Shown: positions 31,309-41,351 of the stretch, one piece after another
Layout: each line of letters starts with the position of its first letter
How positions within the stretch are numbered: position 1 is the stretch's first letter
Position numbers and translations under genes: made by a program
NCBI RefSeq assembly: GCF_000373185.1
Contig: NZ_KB890632.1
Span: 26,277-90,276 of the forward strand
Source of the DNA: Segatella paludivivens DSM 17968 = JCM 13650
GTDB taxonomy: Bacteria > Bacteroidota > Bacteroidia > Bacteroidales > Bacteroidaceae
Length of the DNA stretch: 64,000 nucleotides
Direction: 5' to 3'
The notes under the pieces: generated by a model
Told to the model about the DNA's origin: nothing
Seen by the model: only the letters and a program-made list of their open reading frames with translations
Database searches by the model: none

Positions 31309-31862
31309 TGGATACAGCACAGTTAAAGAAAGTATACAAGGAGACAATAGCTCCTGAACTTCAAAAGCAGTTTAACTATTCTTCAACAATGCAGATCCCT
31401 GTTTTGAAGAAGATTGTTATCAATCAAGGTCTTGGTGACGCTACACAGGACAAGAAAATTGTCGATGTTGCGGTTAATGAGATTACTGCTATCACAGGTC
31501 AGAAGGCTGTAGCTACATATTCTAAGAAGGATATCGCTAACTTCAAACTTCGTAAGAAGATGCCTATCGGTGTTATGGTTACACTTCGTGGTGCACGCAT
31601 GTATGAATTCCTTGAGAAGCTCATACGCGTATCTCTTCCACGTATCCGTGACTTCAAGGGTATTGAAAGCAAGTTTGATGGTCGTGGTAACTACACTTTG
31701 GGTATTACTGAGCAGATTATCTTTCCTGAGATAAATATCGATGAGATTGACCGTATCCAGGGTATGAACATTACTTTCGTAACATCAGCTAATACTGATG
31801 AAGAAGGTTATGCTCTTCTTAAGGCCTTCGGTCTTCCATTCAAGAACGTTAAAAACGATTAA
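31308..31862 (+). CDS. rplE: 50S ribosomal protein L5
   Basis: Binds 5S rRNA and the P-site tRNA. The 184-residue protein has [25 protein letters not shown] and [15 protein letters not shown]. Its start codon lies within the rplX stop. Confidence 0.97.
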   Translation: MDTAQLKKVYKETIAPELQKQFNYSSTMQIPVLKKIVINQGLGDATQDKKIVDVAVNEITAITGQKAVATYSKKDIANFKLRKKMPIGVMVTLRGARMYEFLEKLIRVSLPRIRDFKGIESKFDGRGNYTLGITEQIIFPEINIDEIDRIQGMNITFVTSANTDEEGYALLKAFGLPFKNVKND

Positions 31863-31867
31863 GGAAT

Positions 31868-32170
31868 ATGGCAAAAGAATCAATGAAAGCTCGCGAAATC
31901 AAGCGTGCAAAGCTAGTTGCTCGTTTCGCTGAAAAGCGCGCAGCTCTTAAAAAGATTATCGCTACTTCTGAGGATCCTGGAGAAGCTTATGAGGCAGCTC
32001 GTAAGTTGCAGGGTTTACCTAAGAATTCAAATCCAATTCGTCTTCACAACCGTTGCAAGATTACAGGTCGTCCTAAAGGATATATCCGTCAGTTCGGTCT
32101 TTCTCGTATTCAGTTCCGTGAAATGGCATCTTCTGGTTTGATTCCTGGAGTTAAGAAGGCTAGCTGGTAA
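31868..32170 (+). CDS. rpsN: 30S ribosomal protein S14
   Basis: Head protein of the 30S subunit. The 100-residue product is the long zinc-free type: it has [22 protein letters not shown] but no paired CxxC motifs. It is followed by a 133-base gap with a structured element, unusual inside the spc group. Confidence 0.96.
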   Translation: MAKESMKAREIKRAKLVARFAEKRAALKKIIATSEDPGEAYEAARKLQGLPKNSNPIRLHNRCKITGRPKGYIRQFGLSRIQFREMASSGLIPGVKKASW

Positions 32171-32183
32171 TGATAATGACATT

Positions 32184-32238
32184 GTGATTAGTGATAAGGA
32201 TTAATGCTTTGGCATATACCTTTTCACTAGCACTTTTT
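32184..32238 (+). promoter_or_regulatory. Attenuator-like structure between rpsN and rpsH
   Basis: A long interrupted stem spans the rpsN-rpsH gap: GTG with CAC, TAGTGA (32189-32194) with TCACTA (32224-32229), AGG with CCT, and an inner ATGC/GCAT stem (32204-32215) with a TTTG loop. TTTTT follows. A second small stem, TCGGG/CCCGA, lies at 32268-32282. The form is that of a terminator inside an operon, or an r-protein binding site; S8 is the usual regulator of the spc operon. Confidence 0.55.
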
Positions 32239-32303
32239 CATGATTCATCCGAATTTTTTTTAATATTGTCGGGGTATCCCGATTAATTAAACATTTATAT
32301 TTT

Positions 32304-32699
32304 ATGACAGATCCAATAGCAGATTATCTGACAAGGCTCAGAAATGCAATTATGGCTCATCATCGTGTTGTTGAGGTTCCTGCATCTAACTTGAAAAAAG
32401 AGATTACAAAGATCCTTTTTGAAAAAGGTTACATCTTGAACTACAAGTTCATCGAGGAAGGACCTCAGGGTTCAATCAAGGTCGCTTTAAAATACGACCC
32501 TTCAACAAAGCAGAGCGCAATCAAGAGTTTGAAGCGCGTGTCTACACCAGGTTTGCGTCAGTATACCGGTTATAAAGACATGCCGAGAGTAATTAACGGA
32601 TTAGGTATTGCAATATTATCTACATCTAAAGGTGTAATGACTAACAAGGAAGCTGCTGATCTTAAGATCGGTGGTGAAGTTCTTTGCTATATTTATTAA
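32304..32699 (+). CDS. rpsH: 30S ribosomal protein S8
   Basis: Central-domain assembly protein and known repressor of the spc operon in E. coli. The 131-residue product has DPIADYLTRLRNA at the start and ILSTSKGVMTNKEA near the end, both typical. Confidence 0.97.
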   Translation: MTDPIADYLTRLRNAIMAHHRVVEVPASNLKKEITKILFEKGYILNYKFIEEGPQGSIKVALKYDPSTKQSAIKSLKRVSTPGLRQYTGYKDMPRVINGLGIAILSTSKGVMTNKEAADLKIGGEVLCYIY

Positions 32700-32713
32700 T
32701 TGGAGGATTTTAT

Positions 32714-33286
32714 ATGTCAAGAATAGGTAAATTGCCAATTAGTATCCCTGCAGGTGTTACTGTTAGTTTTGATAAGAAAACCAACGTTATTACAGTTAAA
32801 GGTCCTAAGGGAGAACTTTTACAGAAAATTGATCCTTCTATTATTGTAGATAACAACGAAGGAACTATTACATTCGCAGTTGATGAGAATAGCCCAGTTA
32901 ACGTTAAGCAGAAGCAGGCTTTTCATGGTCTCTACCGCTCATTGGTTAACAATATGGTTATTGGTGTAAGTGAAGGTTATAAGAAAGTTTTGGAGCTTGT
33001 AGGTGTAGGTTACCGTGTGTCAAATCAGGGTAATGTCATTGAATTTTCACTTGGTTATACACACCCAATCTTTATGGAACTTCCTACAGAGGTTAAGGTT
33101 GAGACTAAGTCTGAAAGAAACCAGAATCCAATTCTTACACTTGAGTCTACTGACAAGCAATTGTTGGGTCTTATTTGTGCAAAAATTCGTTCTTTCCGTA
33201 TGCCTGAACCTTACAAAGGAAAGGGTATCCTGTTTCAGGGTGAGGTTATTCGCAGAAAGTCTGGTAAGACAGCTGCAGCTAAGTAA
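32714..33286 (+). CDS. rplF: 50S ribosomal protein L6
   Basis: Protein at the base of the L7/L12 stalk near the sarcin-ricin loop. About 190 residues beginning [15 protein letters not shown]; the start at 32714 is supported by a TGGAGGA SD-like site. An upstream in-frame ATG inside rpsH would add ten unrelated residues. The C-terminal PEPYKGKGI signature is present. Confidence 0.97.
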   Translation: MSRIGKLPISIPAGVTVSFDKKTNVITVKGPKGELLQKIDPSIIVDNNEGTITFAVDENSPVNVKQKQAFHGLYRSLVNNMVIGVSEGYKKVLELVGVGYRVSNQGNVIEFSLGYTHPIFMELPTEVKVETKSERNQNPILTLESTDKQLLGLICAKIRSFRMPEPYKGKGILFQGEVIRRKSGKTAAAK

Positions 33287-33306
33287 TTTTAATTGATTTT
33301 ACGATT

Positions 33307-33651
33307 ATGACAACAAAGAAAGTAGAAAGACGAATTAAGATAAAGTTCCGCATTCGTAAGAGTGTAAACGGAACAGCTGAGCGTCCACGTCTTAGTGTTT
33401 TCCGCTCTAACAAGCAGATATACGCTCAGGTAATTAATGATTTGACAGGTAAGACACTTGTTGCAGCTTCATCTCTTGGTCTAGAAAAATTGGCTAAGGT
33501 TGATCAAGCTAAGAAAGTTGGTGAGCTTGTTGCTGAAAAAGCAAAGGCCGCAGGTGTTGAGTCTGTAGTTTTCGACCGTAATGGCTATCTCTATCATGGT
33601 CGCGTTCAAGCTCTTGCTGACGCAGCTAGAGAGGGAGGATTAAAATTCTAA
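33307..33651 (+). CDS. rplR: 50S ribosomal protein L18
   Basis: Binds 5S rRNA with L5. The 114-residue protein has [20 protein letters not shown] and [24 protein letters not shown] at the expected ends. It starts 20 bases after rplF. Confidence 0.97.
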   Translation: MTTKKVERRIKIKFRIRKSVNGTAERPRLSVFRSNKQIYAQVINDLTGKTLVAASSLGLEKLAKVDQAKKVGELVAEKAKAAGVESVVFDRNGYLYHGRVQALADAAREGGLKF

Positions 33652-33657
33652 ACGATT

Positions 33658-34170
33658 ATGGCAATGAATAAAGTAAAAGTAAATAGTGACTCAGAACTGA
33701 AAGATCGTTTGGTTGCTATCAACCGTGTAACTAAGGTTACAAAGGGTGGTCGTACATTCACATTCTCTGCTATCGTCGTTGTAGGTGATGGTAAGGGCGT
33801 TATCGGCTGGGGCTTAGGTAAGGCTGGTGAAGTTACTTCTGCTATAGCTAAGGGTGTAGAGGCTGCAAAGAAAAATCTAGTGAAGGTTCCTGTACTTAAA
33901 GGTACTGTTCCTCATGAGATAGAGGTTTCATTTGGTGGTGCTCAGGTTCTCTTGAAGCCAGCTGCTGCTGGTACTGGTCTAAAGGCTGGAGGTGCTATGC
34001 GTGCTGTTCTAGAGAGTGTTGGTGTTACAGATGTTATCGCAAAGTCTAAAGGCTCATCTAACCCTCACAACCTTGTAAAGGCTACAATCGCCGCTTTGTC
34101 ACAGATGCGTGATGCTTATACAATAGCAGGTAATCGTGGCATTAGTATGGATAAAGTATTTAACGGTTAA
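33658..34170 (+). CDS. rpsE: 30S ribosomal protein S5
   Basis: Forms part of the mRNA entry channel and influences accuracy. The 170-residue protein has [22 protein letters not shown] and GRGD-like [10 protein letters not shown] in its dsRNA-binding half. MAMNK gives two possible starts two codons apart. Confidence 0.97.
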   Translation: MAMNKVKVNSDSELKDRLVAINRVTKVTKGGRTFTFSAIVVVGDGKGVIGWGLGKAGEVTSAIAKGVEAAKKNLVKVPVLKGTVPHEIEVSFGGAQVLLKPAAAGTGLKAGGAMRAVLESVGVTDVIAKSKGSSNPHNLVKATIAALSQMRDAYTIAGNRGISMDKVFNG

Positions 34171-34185
34171 TAGGAGAAGTAAACA

Positions 34186-34362
34186 ATGGCAACAATAAAA
34201 ATCAAGCAGATAAAGAGTAAAATCGGTTATCCAGTTGATCAGAAGCGCACACTTCTTGCCCTGGGTCTTCATAAGATCTCTCAGGTTGTTGAAGTTGAGG
34301 ACGTTCCTAGTATCCGTGGTATGATCCGCAAGGTTCATCACCTGGTTAACGTAGTTGAATAA
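34186..34362 (+). CDS. rpmD: 50S ribosomal protein L30
   Basis: Small 50S protein of 58 residues. The translation begins [15 protein letters not shown] and contains [16 protein letters not shown] and the final [12 protein letters not shown], matching L30. It starts 15 bases after rpsE with a TAGGAGAA SD-like site. It is easy to miss because of its length. Confidence 0.95.
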   Translation: MATIKIKQIKSKIGYPVDQKRTLLALGLHKISQVVEVEDVPSIRGMIRKVHHLVNVVE

Positions 34363-34387
34363 TTAATCTTTTAATATCGAGTCGATT

Positions 34388-34834
34388 ATGAAATTAAATA
34401 ATTTAACACCAGCTGAGGGCTCTACACATACACGTCGTCGTATTGGTCGTGGTACGGGTTCTGGACTGGGTGGTACCTCTACACGTGGTAATAAGGGTGC
34501 TAAATCTCGTTCTGGTTATAAGAGAAAGATTGGTTTTGAAGGTGGTCAGATGCCCCTTCAGCGCCGTATTCCTAAGGCTGGTTTCAAGAATATCAACCAT
34601 AAAGAATATTTCGCAGTAAACCTTTCTGTTCTACAGAAAATCGCAGAGGAAAAGAACCTCACAAAGATTGGCATTGCGGAACTTAAAGAAGCCGGTCTTA
34701 CTAACGGCAAGCACCTTGTAAAGGTTCTTGGTAATGGTGAGTTGAAAGCTAAACTAGAAGTTGAAGCAAATGCATTCTCTAAGACTGCCGAAGAAGCTAT
34801 TAAGGCAGTAGGTGGTAACGCAACTATAATCTAA
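34388..34834 (+). CDS. rplO: 50S ribosomal protein L15
   Basis: Late assembly protein. The 148-residue product has the long basic N-terminal extension ([18 protein letters not shown]) that threads into 23S rRNA, and [17 protein letters not shown]. It ends 4 bases before secY. Confidence 0.97.
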   Translation: MKLNNLTPAEGSTHTRRRIGRGTGSGLGGTSTRGNKGAKSRSGYKRKIGFEGGQMPLQRRIPKAGFKNINHKEYFAVNLSVLQKIAEEKNLTKIGIAELKEAGLTNGKHLVKVLGNGELKAKLEVEANAFSKTAEEAIKAVGGNATII

Positions 34835-34838
34835 GTAA

Positions 34839-36179
34839 ATGAAAAAGTTTTTTGAGACACTAAAGAACTGTTGGAAGGTTGAGGATTTGCGTCAGCGTCT
34901 CCTTATAACCATTCTCTTCACGGCAATATATCGTTTCGGGTCGTTCGTTGTACTTCCAGGTATCAACCCGGCTAAGTTAGCAACTCTTCAGTCGCAAACT
35001 GCGGGCGGTCTAATGTCGCTGTTGGACATGTTCTCTGGTGGTGCATTTTCCAATGCGTCAATCTTCGCACTTGGAATTATGCCCTACATCTCAGCTTCTA
35101 TCGTTATGCAGCTCCTTGCTGTCGCTGTACCTTATTTCCAAAAGATGCAGCGCGAGGGTGAGAGCGGTCATAAAAAGATAAATTGGTATACTCGTCTGCT
35201 CACGATAGCCATATTGGTTTTCCAGGCACCTGCATACTTAATGAACCTAAAGGTGCAAGCTAGTCAGGCTTTGGCTAGTGGCATCTCTTGGACTATCTTT
35301 ATTATTCCCGCAACTATCATTTTAGCAGCAGGTAGTATGTTCATCCTTTGGCTTGGTGAGCGCATTACTGATAAGGGTGTCGGAAATGGAATCTCATTGA
35401 TCATTATGATCGGTATAATGGCGCGTTTGCCTCAAGCATTCGTCCAGGAGGTAAGTTCACGATTTACTGCCATATCTGGTGGTGGACTTGTGATGTTTAT
35501 CGCTGAGATTCTTATCCTCTATGCAGTTGTTTGTGCAGCAATTCTTTTGGTGCAGGGAACTCGCAAGATACCAGTACAGTATGCAAAACGTCTTGTTGGA
35601 AACAAGCAGTATGGTGGTGCTCGCCAGTACATTCCATTGAAGTTATTTGCAGCTAATGTGATGCCTATCATCTTTGCTCAGGCTTTGATGTTCATTCCTT
35701 TGGCGATAGTAAAATATCAGAGTGAGAATGCCTCATGGGTTGTTCGTTCATTGATGGATAATCACAGTCCACTGTATAATGCCGTTTATGTTATTTTGAT
35801 TATAGCGTTTACGTATTTTTATACTGCAATAACATTGAATCCAACTCAGATGGCAGAGGACATGAAACGCAATAACGGATTTATCCCTGGTATAAAACCA
35901 GGAAAGGATACGGCTGAGTATATTGACACCATAATGTCTCGTATAACTTTGCCTGGTTCTTTGTTTATTGCGTTTATCGCTGTTATGCCTGCTCTTGCTG
36001 GTCTTCTTGATGTTCAGCAGGCGTTTTCACAGTTCTTTGGTGGTACATCCCTTTTGATTCTAGTTGGTGTTGTTATTGATACACTCCAGCAAATAGAGAG
36101 TCACTTGATGATGCGTCACTATGACGGACTTTTGAATTCCGGACACACTCGTAACAACGGTGGCGTTTCAGCATATTAA
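34839..36179 (+). CDS. secY: Preprotein translocase subunit SecY
   Basis: Channel subunit of the Sec translocon. The 446-residue protein has the ten-helix pattern, the plug region after the first helix (FSGGAFSNASIFALGIMPYI) and the conserved cytoplasmic loops with QGTRKIPVQYAKR and TQMAEDMKRNNGFIPGIKPG. It is translated from within the spc operon, right after rplO. Confidence 0.97.
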   Translation: MKKFFETLKNCWKVEDLRQRLLITILFTAIYRFGSFVVLPGINPAKLATLQSQTAGGLMSLLDMFSGGAFSNASIFALGIMPYISASIVMQLLAVAVPYFQKMQREGESGHKKINWYTRLLTIAILVFQAPAYLMNLKVQASQALASGISWTIFIIPATIILAAGSMFILWLGERITDKGVGNGISLIIMIGIMARLPQAFVQEVSSRFTAISGGGLVMFIAEILILYAVVCAAILLVQGTRKIPVQYAKRLVGNKQYGGARQYIPLKLFAANVMPIIFAQALMFIPLAIVKYQSENASWVVRSLMDNHSPLYNAVYVILIIAFTYFYTAITLNPTQMAEDMKRNNGFIPGIKPGKDTAEYIDTIMSRITLPGSLFIAFIAVMPALAGLLDVQQAFSQFFGGTSLLILVGVVIDTLQQIESHLMMRHYDGLLNSGHTRNNGGVSAY

Positions 36180-36193
36180 TCAGGTTCTTAGAA

Positions 36194-36979
36194 ATGAAAA
36201 TATTTCTGAAGACTGAAGATGAAATAGACCTAATGCGTCGAGCAAACCGACTTGTCGGTGCTACTTTGGCTGAATTGGGTAGAAATATTAAGCCTGGTGT
36301 CACGACTCTCCAATTGGATAAAATTGCGGATGAGTTTATAAGGGATCATGGTGCAACACCTACCTTTAAGAACTTTCCCAATCCATTTGGAGAGCCTTAT
36401 CCAGCTTCAATCTGTACTTCTGTTAACGACATTGTTGTACATGGTATACCAAGCGATAAGGTCGTTCTAAAAGATGGAGACATTATATCAATAGATTGTG
36501 GAACGCTTTTAGACGGATACAATGGAGATTCTTGCTATACATTTGCTGTAGGCGAAATCTCATATGAAGTAAGTAAACTTTTGCAAGTTACTAAGAAATC
36601 TTTGTATCTAGGAATAGAACAGGCTGTGGCAGGTAAGCACGTTGGTGATATAGGTGCGGCTGTACAGAAATATTGTGAAGGATGCGGTTATGGAGTAGTC
36701 AGAGAATTAACAGGTCATGGCATTGGCAAGGAAATGCATGAGGCACCCCAGATCCCGAACTACGGTTCAAAGGGAAATGGAGTAATGTTAAAGGCAGGGA
36801 TGTGCATAGCTATTGAACCGATGATTACTATGGGCGATCGTAAGATATGGATGCTTCCTGATAAATGGAGTATAATAACTAGGGATCGTAAACCAGCAGC
36901 TCATTTTGAGCATACTATAGCAATACGTAAAGGTCAGGCTGAGATTTTATCAACGTTTGAAGAAATTGAGAATCATTAA
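36194..36979 (+). CDS. map: Methionine aminopeptidase type I
   Basis: Removes the starting methionine from new proteins. The 261-residue protein is a single M24 domain with metal ligands in DGDIISIDCGTLLDGYNGD, GHGIGKEMHEAP, IAIEPMI and FEHTIAI. The short N terminus without a zinc finger marks type Ia. It lies between secY and infA, its common place in Bacteroidetes. Confidence 0.95.
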   Translation: MKIFLKTEDEIDLMRRANRLVGATLAELGRNIKPGVTTLQLDKIADEFIRDHGATPTFKNFPNPFGEPYPASICTSVNDIVVHGIPSDKVVLKDGDIISIDCGTLLDGYNGDSCYTFAVGEISYEVSKLLQVTKKSLYLGIEQAVAGKHVGDIGAAVQKYCEGCGYGVVRELTGHGIGKEMHEAPQIPNYGSKGNGVMLKAGMCIAIEPMITMGDRKIWMLPDKWSIITRDRKPAAHFEHTIAIRKGQAEILSTFEEIENH

Positions 36980-36992
36980 GTAGAATAATTAT

Positions 36993-37211
36993 ATGGCAAA
37001 ACAATCCGCTATAGAGCAGGATGGAACAATCGTGGAGAATCTTTCCAATGCAATGTTTCGTGTAGAACTTGAAAATGGAGTTCAGATTATAGCCCACATC
37101 TCTGGTAAAATGCGTATGCATTATATTAAAATCCTTCCTGGTGATAAGGTGAAGGTAGAGATGAGTCCTTATGATTTGACAAAAGGCAGAATCGTTTTCA
37201 GATACAAATAA
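36993..37211 (+). CDS. infA: Translation initiation factor IF-1
   Basis: OB-fold factor that occupies the A site during initiation. The 72-residue product has the [21 protein letters not shown] start and [19 protein letters not shown] centre of IF-1. It begins 13 bases after map. Confidence 0.97.
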   Translation: MAKQSAIEQDGTIVENLSNAMFRVELENGVQIIAHISGKMRMHYIKILPGDKVKVEMSPYDLTKGRIVFRYK

Positions 37212-37229
37212 TTCATCATACATACAGAT

Positions 37230-37346
37230 ATGAAAACAAGAGCATCATTAAAGAAGCGTACAGCAGACTGTAAGATCGTTCGTCGTAAAGGTCGTCTGTT
37301 CGTTATCAACAAGAAAAACCCTAAGTTTAAATTGCGTCAGGGTTAA
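37230..37346 (+). CDS. rpmJ: 50S ribosomal protein L36 (zinc-free form)
   Basis: Smallest 50S protein, 38 residues, beginning [20 protein letters not shown] and ending KFKLRQG. Of the four zinc ligands of ordinary L36 only Cys14 is kept; the positions equal to Cys11, Cys27 and His32 hold other residues, so this is the zinc-independent (C-minus) type. It lies between infA and rpsM, as expected. Confidence 0.93.
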   Translation: MKTRASLKKRTADCKIVRRKGRLFVINKKNPKFKLRQG

Positions 37347-37364
37347 TGTTAAAGTATCGTAAAA

Positions 37365-37397
37365 GTTGGTTTAAATGAATTTTTATTTCTAACTTTG
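37365..37397 (+). promoter_or_regulatory. Internal promoter before rpsM
   Basis: TAACTTTG (37390-37397) with a GTTG at 37365-37368, 21 bases upstream. It would give the alpha operon (rpsM-rpsK-rpsD-rpoA-rplQ) its own start near 37404, with a 50-base leader. Confidence 0.6.
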
Positions 37398-37454
37398 CAC
37401 GTTCTTTAGCGAGAATTAAATTCTAATTATTAAATTTTTTTATTCAATTTAAAA

Positions 37455-37835
37455 ATGGCAATAAGAATTGTTGGAGTAGATTTGCCCCAGAATAAGCGTG
37501 GCGAAATCGCATTGACTTATATCTATGGTATAGGTCGAAGTAGTTCAGCAAAGATATTGGATAAGGCCGGCGTTAGCCGCGACTTGAAGGTCAGCGATTG
37601 GACTGACGATCAAGCAGCCAAAATCCGTGAAATTATCGGCGCTGGGTTCAAAGTAGAGGGTGAACTTCGTTCAGAGATCCAAATGAACATTAAGCGACTA
37701 ATGGATATTGGTTGCTATCGTGGAGTTAGACATCGTAATGGTCTTCCTGTTCGTGGTCAGAGTACTAAGAACAACGCTCGTACTCGTAAGGGTAAGAAGA
37801 AGACTGTTGCTAATAAGAAAAAGGCTACTAAGTAA
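37455..37835 (+). CDS. rpsM: 30S ribosomal protein S13
   Basis: Head protein that contacts 50S and the P-site tRNA. The 126-residue protein has [20 protein letters not shown] and the C-terminal [22 protein letters not shown] tail. Confidence 0.97.
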   Translation: MAIRIVGVDLPQNKRGEIALTYIYGIGRSSSAKILDKAGVSRDLKVSDWTDDQAAKIREIIGAGFKVEGELRSEIQMNIKRLMDIGCYRGVRHRNGLPVRGQSTKNNARTRKGKKKTVANKKKATK

Positions 37836-37853
37836 TTTTAAAGGAAATTAATT

Positions 37854-38243
37854 ATGGCAAAGACAAAAGCAACATCTAAAAAAAGAAACGTAAGGGTTGA
37901 CGCAATTGGTCAGCTTCACGTTCATAGTTCTTTCAATAATATTATCGTATCTCTAGCTAACAGTGAAGGTCAGATTATTTCTTGGTCATCAGCTGGTAAA
38001 ATGGGATTCCGTGGCTCTAAGAAGAACACTCCTTACGCTGCTCAAATGGCAGGTGAGGATTGTGCTAAGGTCGCATTCGAACTAGGTCTCCGTAAAGTTA
38101 AGGCTTACGTTAAAGGTCCTGGTAACGGTCGTGAGTCTGCAATACGTGCGGTAAACGCAACAGGTATACAGGTCACAGAGATTGTTGACGTTACACCATT
38201 GCCACATAATGGTTGCCGTCCTCCTAAGCGTCGCAAGGTATAA
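37854..38243 (+). CDS. rpsK: 30S ribosomal protein S11
   Basis: Platform protein at the mRNA exit. The 129-residue product has [13 protein letters not shown] and the conserved [20 protein letters not shown] with the [13 protein letters not shown] end. Confidence 0.97.
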   Translation: MAKTKATSKKRNVRVDAIGQLHVHSSFNNIIVSLANSEGQIISWSSAGKMGFRGSKKNTPYAAQMAGEDCAKVAFELGLRKVKAYVKGPGNGRESAIRAVNATGIQVTEIVDVTPLPHNGCRPPKRRKV

Positions 38244-38280
38244 TATTAAGAAATAAACATTAACGCACATATTTTATATT

Positions 38281-38886
38281 ATGGCAAGATATATAGGTCC
38301 GAAATCTAAAATTGCACGTCGATTTGGTGAGCCAATATTCGGCGCAGATAAAGTTTTGTCCAAGAGAAACTTCCCTCCTGGACAGCATGGCAATAATCGT
38401 CGCAGAAAAATGTCTGAGTACGGTGTCATGTTGGCAGAGAAGCAGAAAGCTAAGTACACTTATGGTGTACTAGAGCGTCAGTTCCGTAATATGTTTACCA
38501 AGGCTGCAAAGTCTGACGGTATCACTGGTGAGGTTCTTCTTCAGAGCCTTGAGTGCCGTCTTGATAATGTTGTCTTCCGTCTCGGTATTGCTCCTACACG
38601 TGCAGCAGCACGCCAGTTGGTAGGCCACAAGCACATCACAGTTGATGGAGCAGTAGTGAACATTCCTTCATTCTCTGTAAAACCAGGAATGATCGTTGCC
38701 CTTCGTGAAAAGTCTAAGTCTCTTGAGGTTGTTGAAGCAGCTCTTGCTGGTTTCAATCACAGCAAGTATCCTTGGATGGAGTGGGACGAGAATACTAAGA
38801 GTGGAAAGTTCTTGCATAAGCCAGAGCGTGCAGACATCCCTGAGAATATAAAGGAACAATTAATCGTTGAGTTGTACTCTAAATAA
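38281..38886 (+). CDS. rpsD: 30S ribosomal protein S4
   Basis: Primary 16S-binding protein at the mRNA entry pore. The 201-residue protein has an S4 RNA-binding domain ([25 protein letters not shown]) and lacks the N-terminal cysteine zinc site. In E. coli S4 represses the alpha operon; no operator was recognised here. Confidence 0.97.
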   Translation: MARYIGPKSKIARRFGEPIFGADKVLSKRNFPPGQHGNNRRRKMSEYGVMLAEKQKAKYTYGVLERQFRNMFTKAAKSDGITGEVLLQSLECRLDNVVFRLGIAPTRAAARQLVGHKHITVDGAVVNIPSFSVKPGMIVALREKSKSLEVVEAALAGFNHSKYPWMEWDENTKSGKFLHKPERADIPENIKEQLIVELYSK

Positions 38887-38898
38887 ATCATTGAATTA

Positions 38899-39891
38899 AT
38901 GGCGATATTAGCATTTCAAAAACCTGATAAAGTTGTAATGTTGGAGGCTAATGACAAGTTCGGCAAGTTCGAATTTCGTCCTCTTGAGCCTGGCTTTGGT
39001 GTTACCGTAGGTAACGCTTTGCGCCGCATTCTCCTTTCATCTCTGGAGGGTTATGCAATCAACACAATCCGTATTTCGGGTGTTGAGCATGAATTTTCTT
39101 CAGTACCTGGTGTAAAGGAAGATGTGACCAACATTATCTTGAATTTGAAACAAGTAAGATTCAAGCAAGTAGTAGAAGAATTCGAGAATGAGAAAGTTAG
39201 TATCACCGTTGAGAATTCTACGGAATTCAAGGCAGGTGATATTGGTAAGTATTTGACTGGATTTGAAGTGTTAAACCCTGATTTGGTGATTTGTCATTTG
39301 GATGCCAAAGCCATGATGCAGATTGATCTTACAATTAACAAAGGTAGGGGATATGTTCCTGCTGATGAAAATCGTGAGTTCTGCACTGATGTCAACGTTA
39401 TTCCAATCGATTCTATTTACACCCCTATCCGCAACGTAAAATATTCAGTTGAGCCATATCGTGTCGAGCAAAAGACCGACTATGACAAATTGGTTATTGA
39501 AGTTACTACGGACGGTTCTATACAGCCGAAGGATGCTCTTAAGGAAGCTGCAAAGATACTCATTTATCACTTCATGTTATTCTCTGACGAAAAGATTACA
39601 TTGGAATCTCCAGATCAGGAAGGCAATCAAGAGTTTGATGAGGAAATTCTACACATGCGCCAGTTACTAAAGACTAAGTTAGTCGACATGAACCTTAGTG
39701 TTCGTGCACTTAATTGTTTGAAGGCTGCTGATGTGGAGACTCTTGGTGACTTGGTTCAGTTTAACAAAACTGATCTTCTTAAGTTCCGTAACTTTGGTAA
39801 GAAATCGCTTTCTGAGCTTGATGATTTGCTGGAAAGTCTGAATCTGTCATTTGGAACCGACATTTCAAAGTATAAACTGGACAAGGATTAA
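38899..39891 (+). CDS. rpoA: RNA polymerase alpha subunit
   Basis: Dimerises to start RNA polymerase assembly and contacts promoters and activators. The 330-residue protein has the N-terminal domain with [20 protein letters not shown] and the C-terminal domain with [16 protein letters not shown] and [11 protein letters not shown]. Intact. Confidence 0.97.
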   Translation: MAILAFQKPDKVVMLEANDKFGKFEFRPLEPGFGVTVGNALRRILLSSLEGYAINTIRISGVEHEFSSVPGVKEDVTNIILNLKQVRFKQVVEEFENEKVSITVENSTEFKAGDIGKYLTGFEVLNPDLVICHLDAKAMMQIDLTINKGRGYVPADENREFCTDVNVIPIDSIYTPIRNVKYSVEPYRVEQKTDYDKLVIEVTTDGSIQPKDALKEAAKILIYHFMLFSDEKITLESPDQEGNQEFDEEILHMRQLLKTKLVDMNLSVRALNCLKAADVETLGDLVQFNKTDLLKFRNFGKKSLSELDDLLESLNLSFGTDISKYKLDKD

Positions 39892-39925
39892 TCAATCGCT
39901 TGTCCTCTAATAGAAAAAAACAAAA

Positions 39926-40408
39926 ATGAGACATAATAAAAAATTTAACCACCTGGGTCGTACTGCATCTCATCGTGATGCCATGTTAGCAAATATGGCT
40001 ATATCTTTGATTATGCACAAAAGAATCACTACGACTCTTGCAAAGGCAAAGGCCTTGAAGAAGTATGTTGAGCCGTTAATCACACGCTCAAAAGAAGATA
40101 CAACAAACTCACGTCGTGTAGTTTTCCGTTATCTTCAGAATAAGTTCGCTATTAAGGAACTCTTCGGAGAGGTTGCAGCTAAGGTGGCTAATCGTCCTGG
40201 TGGTTATACCCGTGTAATTAAATTGGGTACACGTCAGGGTGATGCTGCTGATATTGCTTTCATCGAGCTCGTAGACTTCGATGAGAACATGGCAAAGACA
40301 CCAAAGGTAGCAGCTAAGAAGACTCGCCGTAGCCGTAAGTCAACAAAGGCTGAAGCTCCTGTTGAGACTCCTGTTGCTGAGACAGAGGAAGCTCCAAAAG
40401 CAGAGTAA
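39926..40408 (+). CDS. rplQ: 50S ribosomal protein L17
   Basis: Tunnel-exit protein. The 160-residue product has the core [19 protein letters not shown] and the final FIELVDF of the fold, followed by an extra tail of about 40 residues rich in Lys, Ala, Pro and Glu, basic at first and acidic at the end. Such tails are common on Bacteroidetes r-proteins. It is the last gene of the S10-spc-alpha block. Confidence 0.96.
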   Translation: MRHNKKFNHLGRTASHRDAMLANMAISLIMHKRITTTLAKAKALKKYVEPLITRSKEDTTNSRRVVFRYLQNKFAIKELFGEVAAKVANRPGGYTRVIKLGTRQGDAADIAFIELVDFDENMAKTPKVAAKKTRRSRKSTKAEAPVETPVAETEEAPKAE

Positions 40409-40437
40409 TTTAAACGATAATACTTTACATAAGAGAG

Positions 40438-40471
40438 AAGCGCAATGTTTTTACATTGCGCTTTTTTTTTA
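40438..40471 (+). terminator. Terminator of the alpha operon
   Basis: AAGCGCAATG (40438-40447) pairs perfectly with CATTGCGCTT (40454-40463) over a 6-base loop, followed by nine or more T. It is the strongest terminator in the window and marks the end of the ribosomal block. Confidence 0.93.
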
Positions 40472-40533
40472 TTTTTAGGGATTTCCCCATTTAGTTTTAG
40501 GTGAAAATCCTTTTTTATAATTCTATTTTATTG

Positions 40534-40541
40534 TATCTTCG
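40534..40541 (+). promoter_or_regulatory. Promoter -7 box of the lipoprotein gene
   Basis: TATCTTCG, a variant of TAnnTTTG, about 25 bases before the ATG at 40566. The -33 region shows only a weak T-rich match. Confidence 0.5.
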
Positions 40542-40565
40542 CCCTATAATTATCAAAGCAATATT

Positions 40566-41351
40566 ATGAGAAAAACAATAATCATATTTGCTGCCATAGC
40601 TTTGATACTTGGTAGCTGTGGAACTTATACAGGTGATGGTGCTTATATAGGTTCTAATCTTGGTTCAATACTTGGAAGTGCTATAGGAGGTATTGCTAAT
40701 GGACCACGAGGCTCCGATATAGGGACGATGGTTGGAATGGCTGGTGGAGCTGTTGTAGGTGCTGTTGTTGGTAATGCTGCTGATCAAGGGGTTACTGATG
40801 CACGTTGCCGTGATATTGAAAAGCCTGTTGCACGGGAGCAGACACGTAGTGTGCAACCACAATATCAAGACAGTATTATTGATGAAAGCAATTCTGGTGA
40901 TGATAGAATTTATGATTTTAATAGCTCAGATTATACTACAAATAATAGTACCAGGCTTCCTGTTAGCAAAGATACTTCGATCACAGGTGCAGCAATAACA
41001 TATCAACCTGTTATTGAAATACGCAATGCTCGTTTTATAGACGACAATATGGATGGAAAAATACAAAGGGGTGAACTTAGTAAGATAATTTTTGAAGTGA
41101 TGAATCATAGTTCAGAAACTCTTATTGATGTTCAGCCACAAGTTATTGAAACTACAGGAAATAAGCATATAAAAATTTCTCCTAGTATACACATAGAAAA
41201 GATATTGCCAGGTACTGGCGTTCGCTATACGGCTCTTGTCTTGGCAGATCACCGCTTGTCACGAGGTGTTATCAATATTAATTTGTCTGTTTTAGCAAAT
41301 GGAAAGCAACAAACTTTTCCAACTGAGTTTCAAATACCGACAATAAAATGA
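40566..41351 (+). CDS. Glycine-zipper lipoprotein, function unknown
   Basis: A 261-residue predicted lipoprotein. The signal peptide has a lipobox ending LGSC with the lipid-bearing Cys18. Residues from about 28 to 75 are a glycine zipper (repeated GxxxG in SNLGSILGSAIGGIANG and MVGMAGGAVVGAVVGNAA), which may insert in or line the outer membrane. After a linker rich in Ser, Asp and Asn comes a C-terminal domain of about 110 residues with alternating strands (VIEIRNARFIDDNMDGKIQRGE) that looks like a beta sandwich with a possible Ca-binding Asp loop (DDNMDGK). Single gene. The zipper part resembles OmpA-linked or Rick_17kDa-type surface proteins; the exact role is not known. Confidence 0.75.
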   Translation: MRKTIIIFAAIALILGSCGTYTGDGAYIGSNLGSILGSAIGGIANGPRGSDIGTMVGMAGGAVVGAVVGNAADQGVTDARCRDIEKPVAREQTRSVQPQYQDSIIDESNSGDDRIYDFNSSDYTTNNSTRLPVSKDTSITGAAITYQPVIEIRNARFIDDNMDGKIQRGELSKIIFEVMNHSSETLIDVQPQVIETTGNKHIKISPSIHIEKILPGTGVRYTALVLADHRLSRGVININLSVLANGKQQTFPTEFQIPTIK

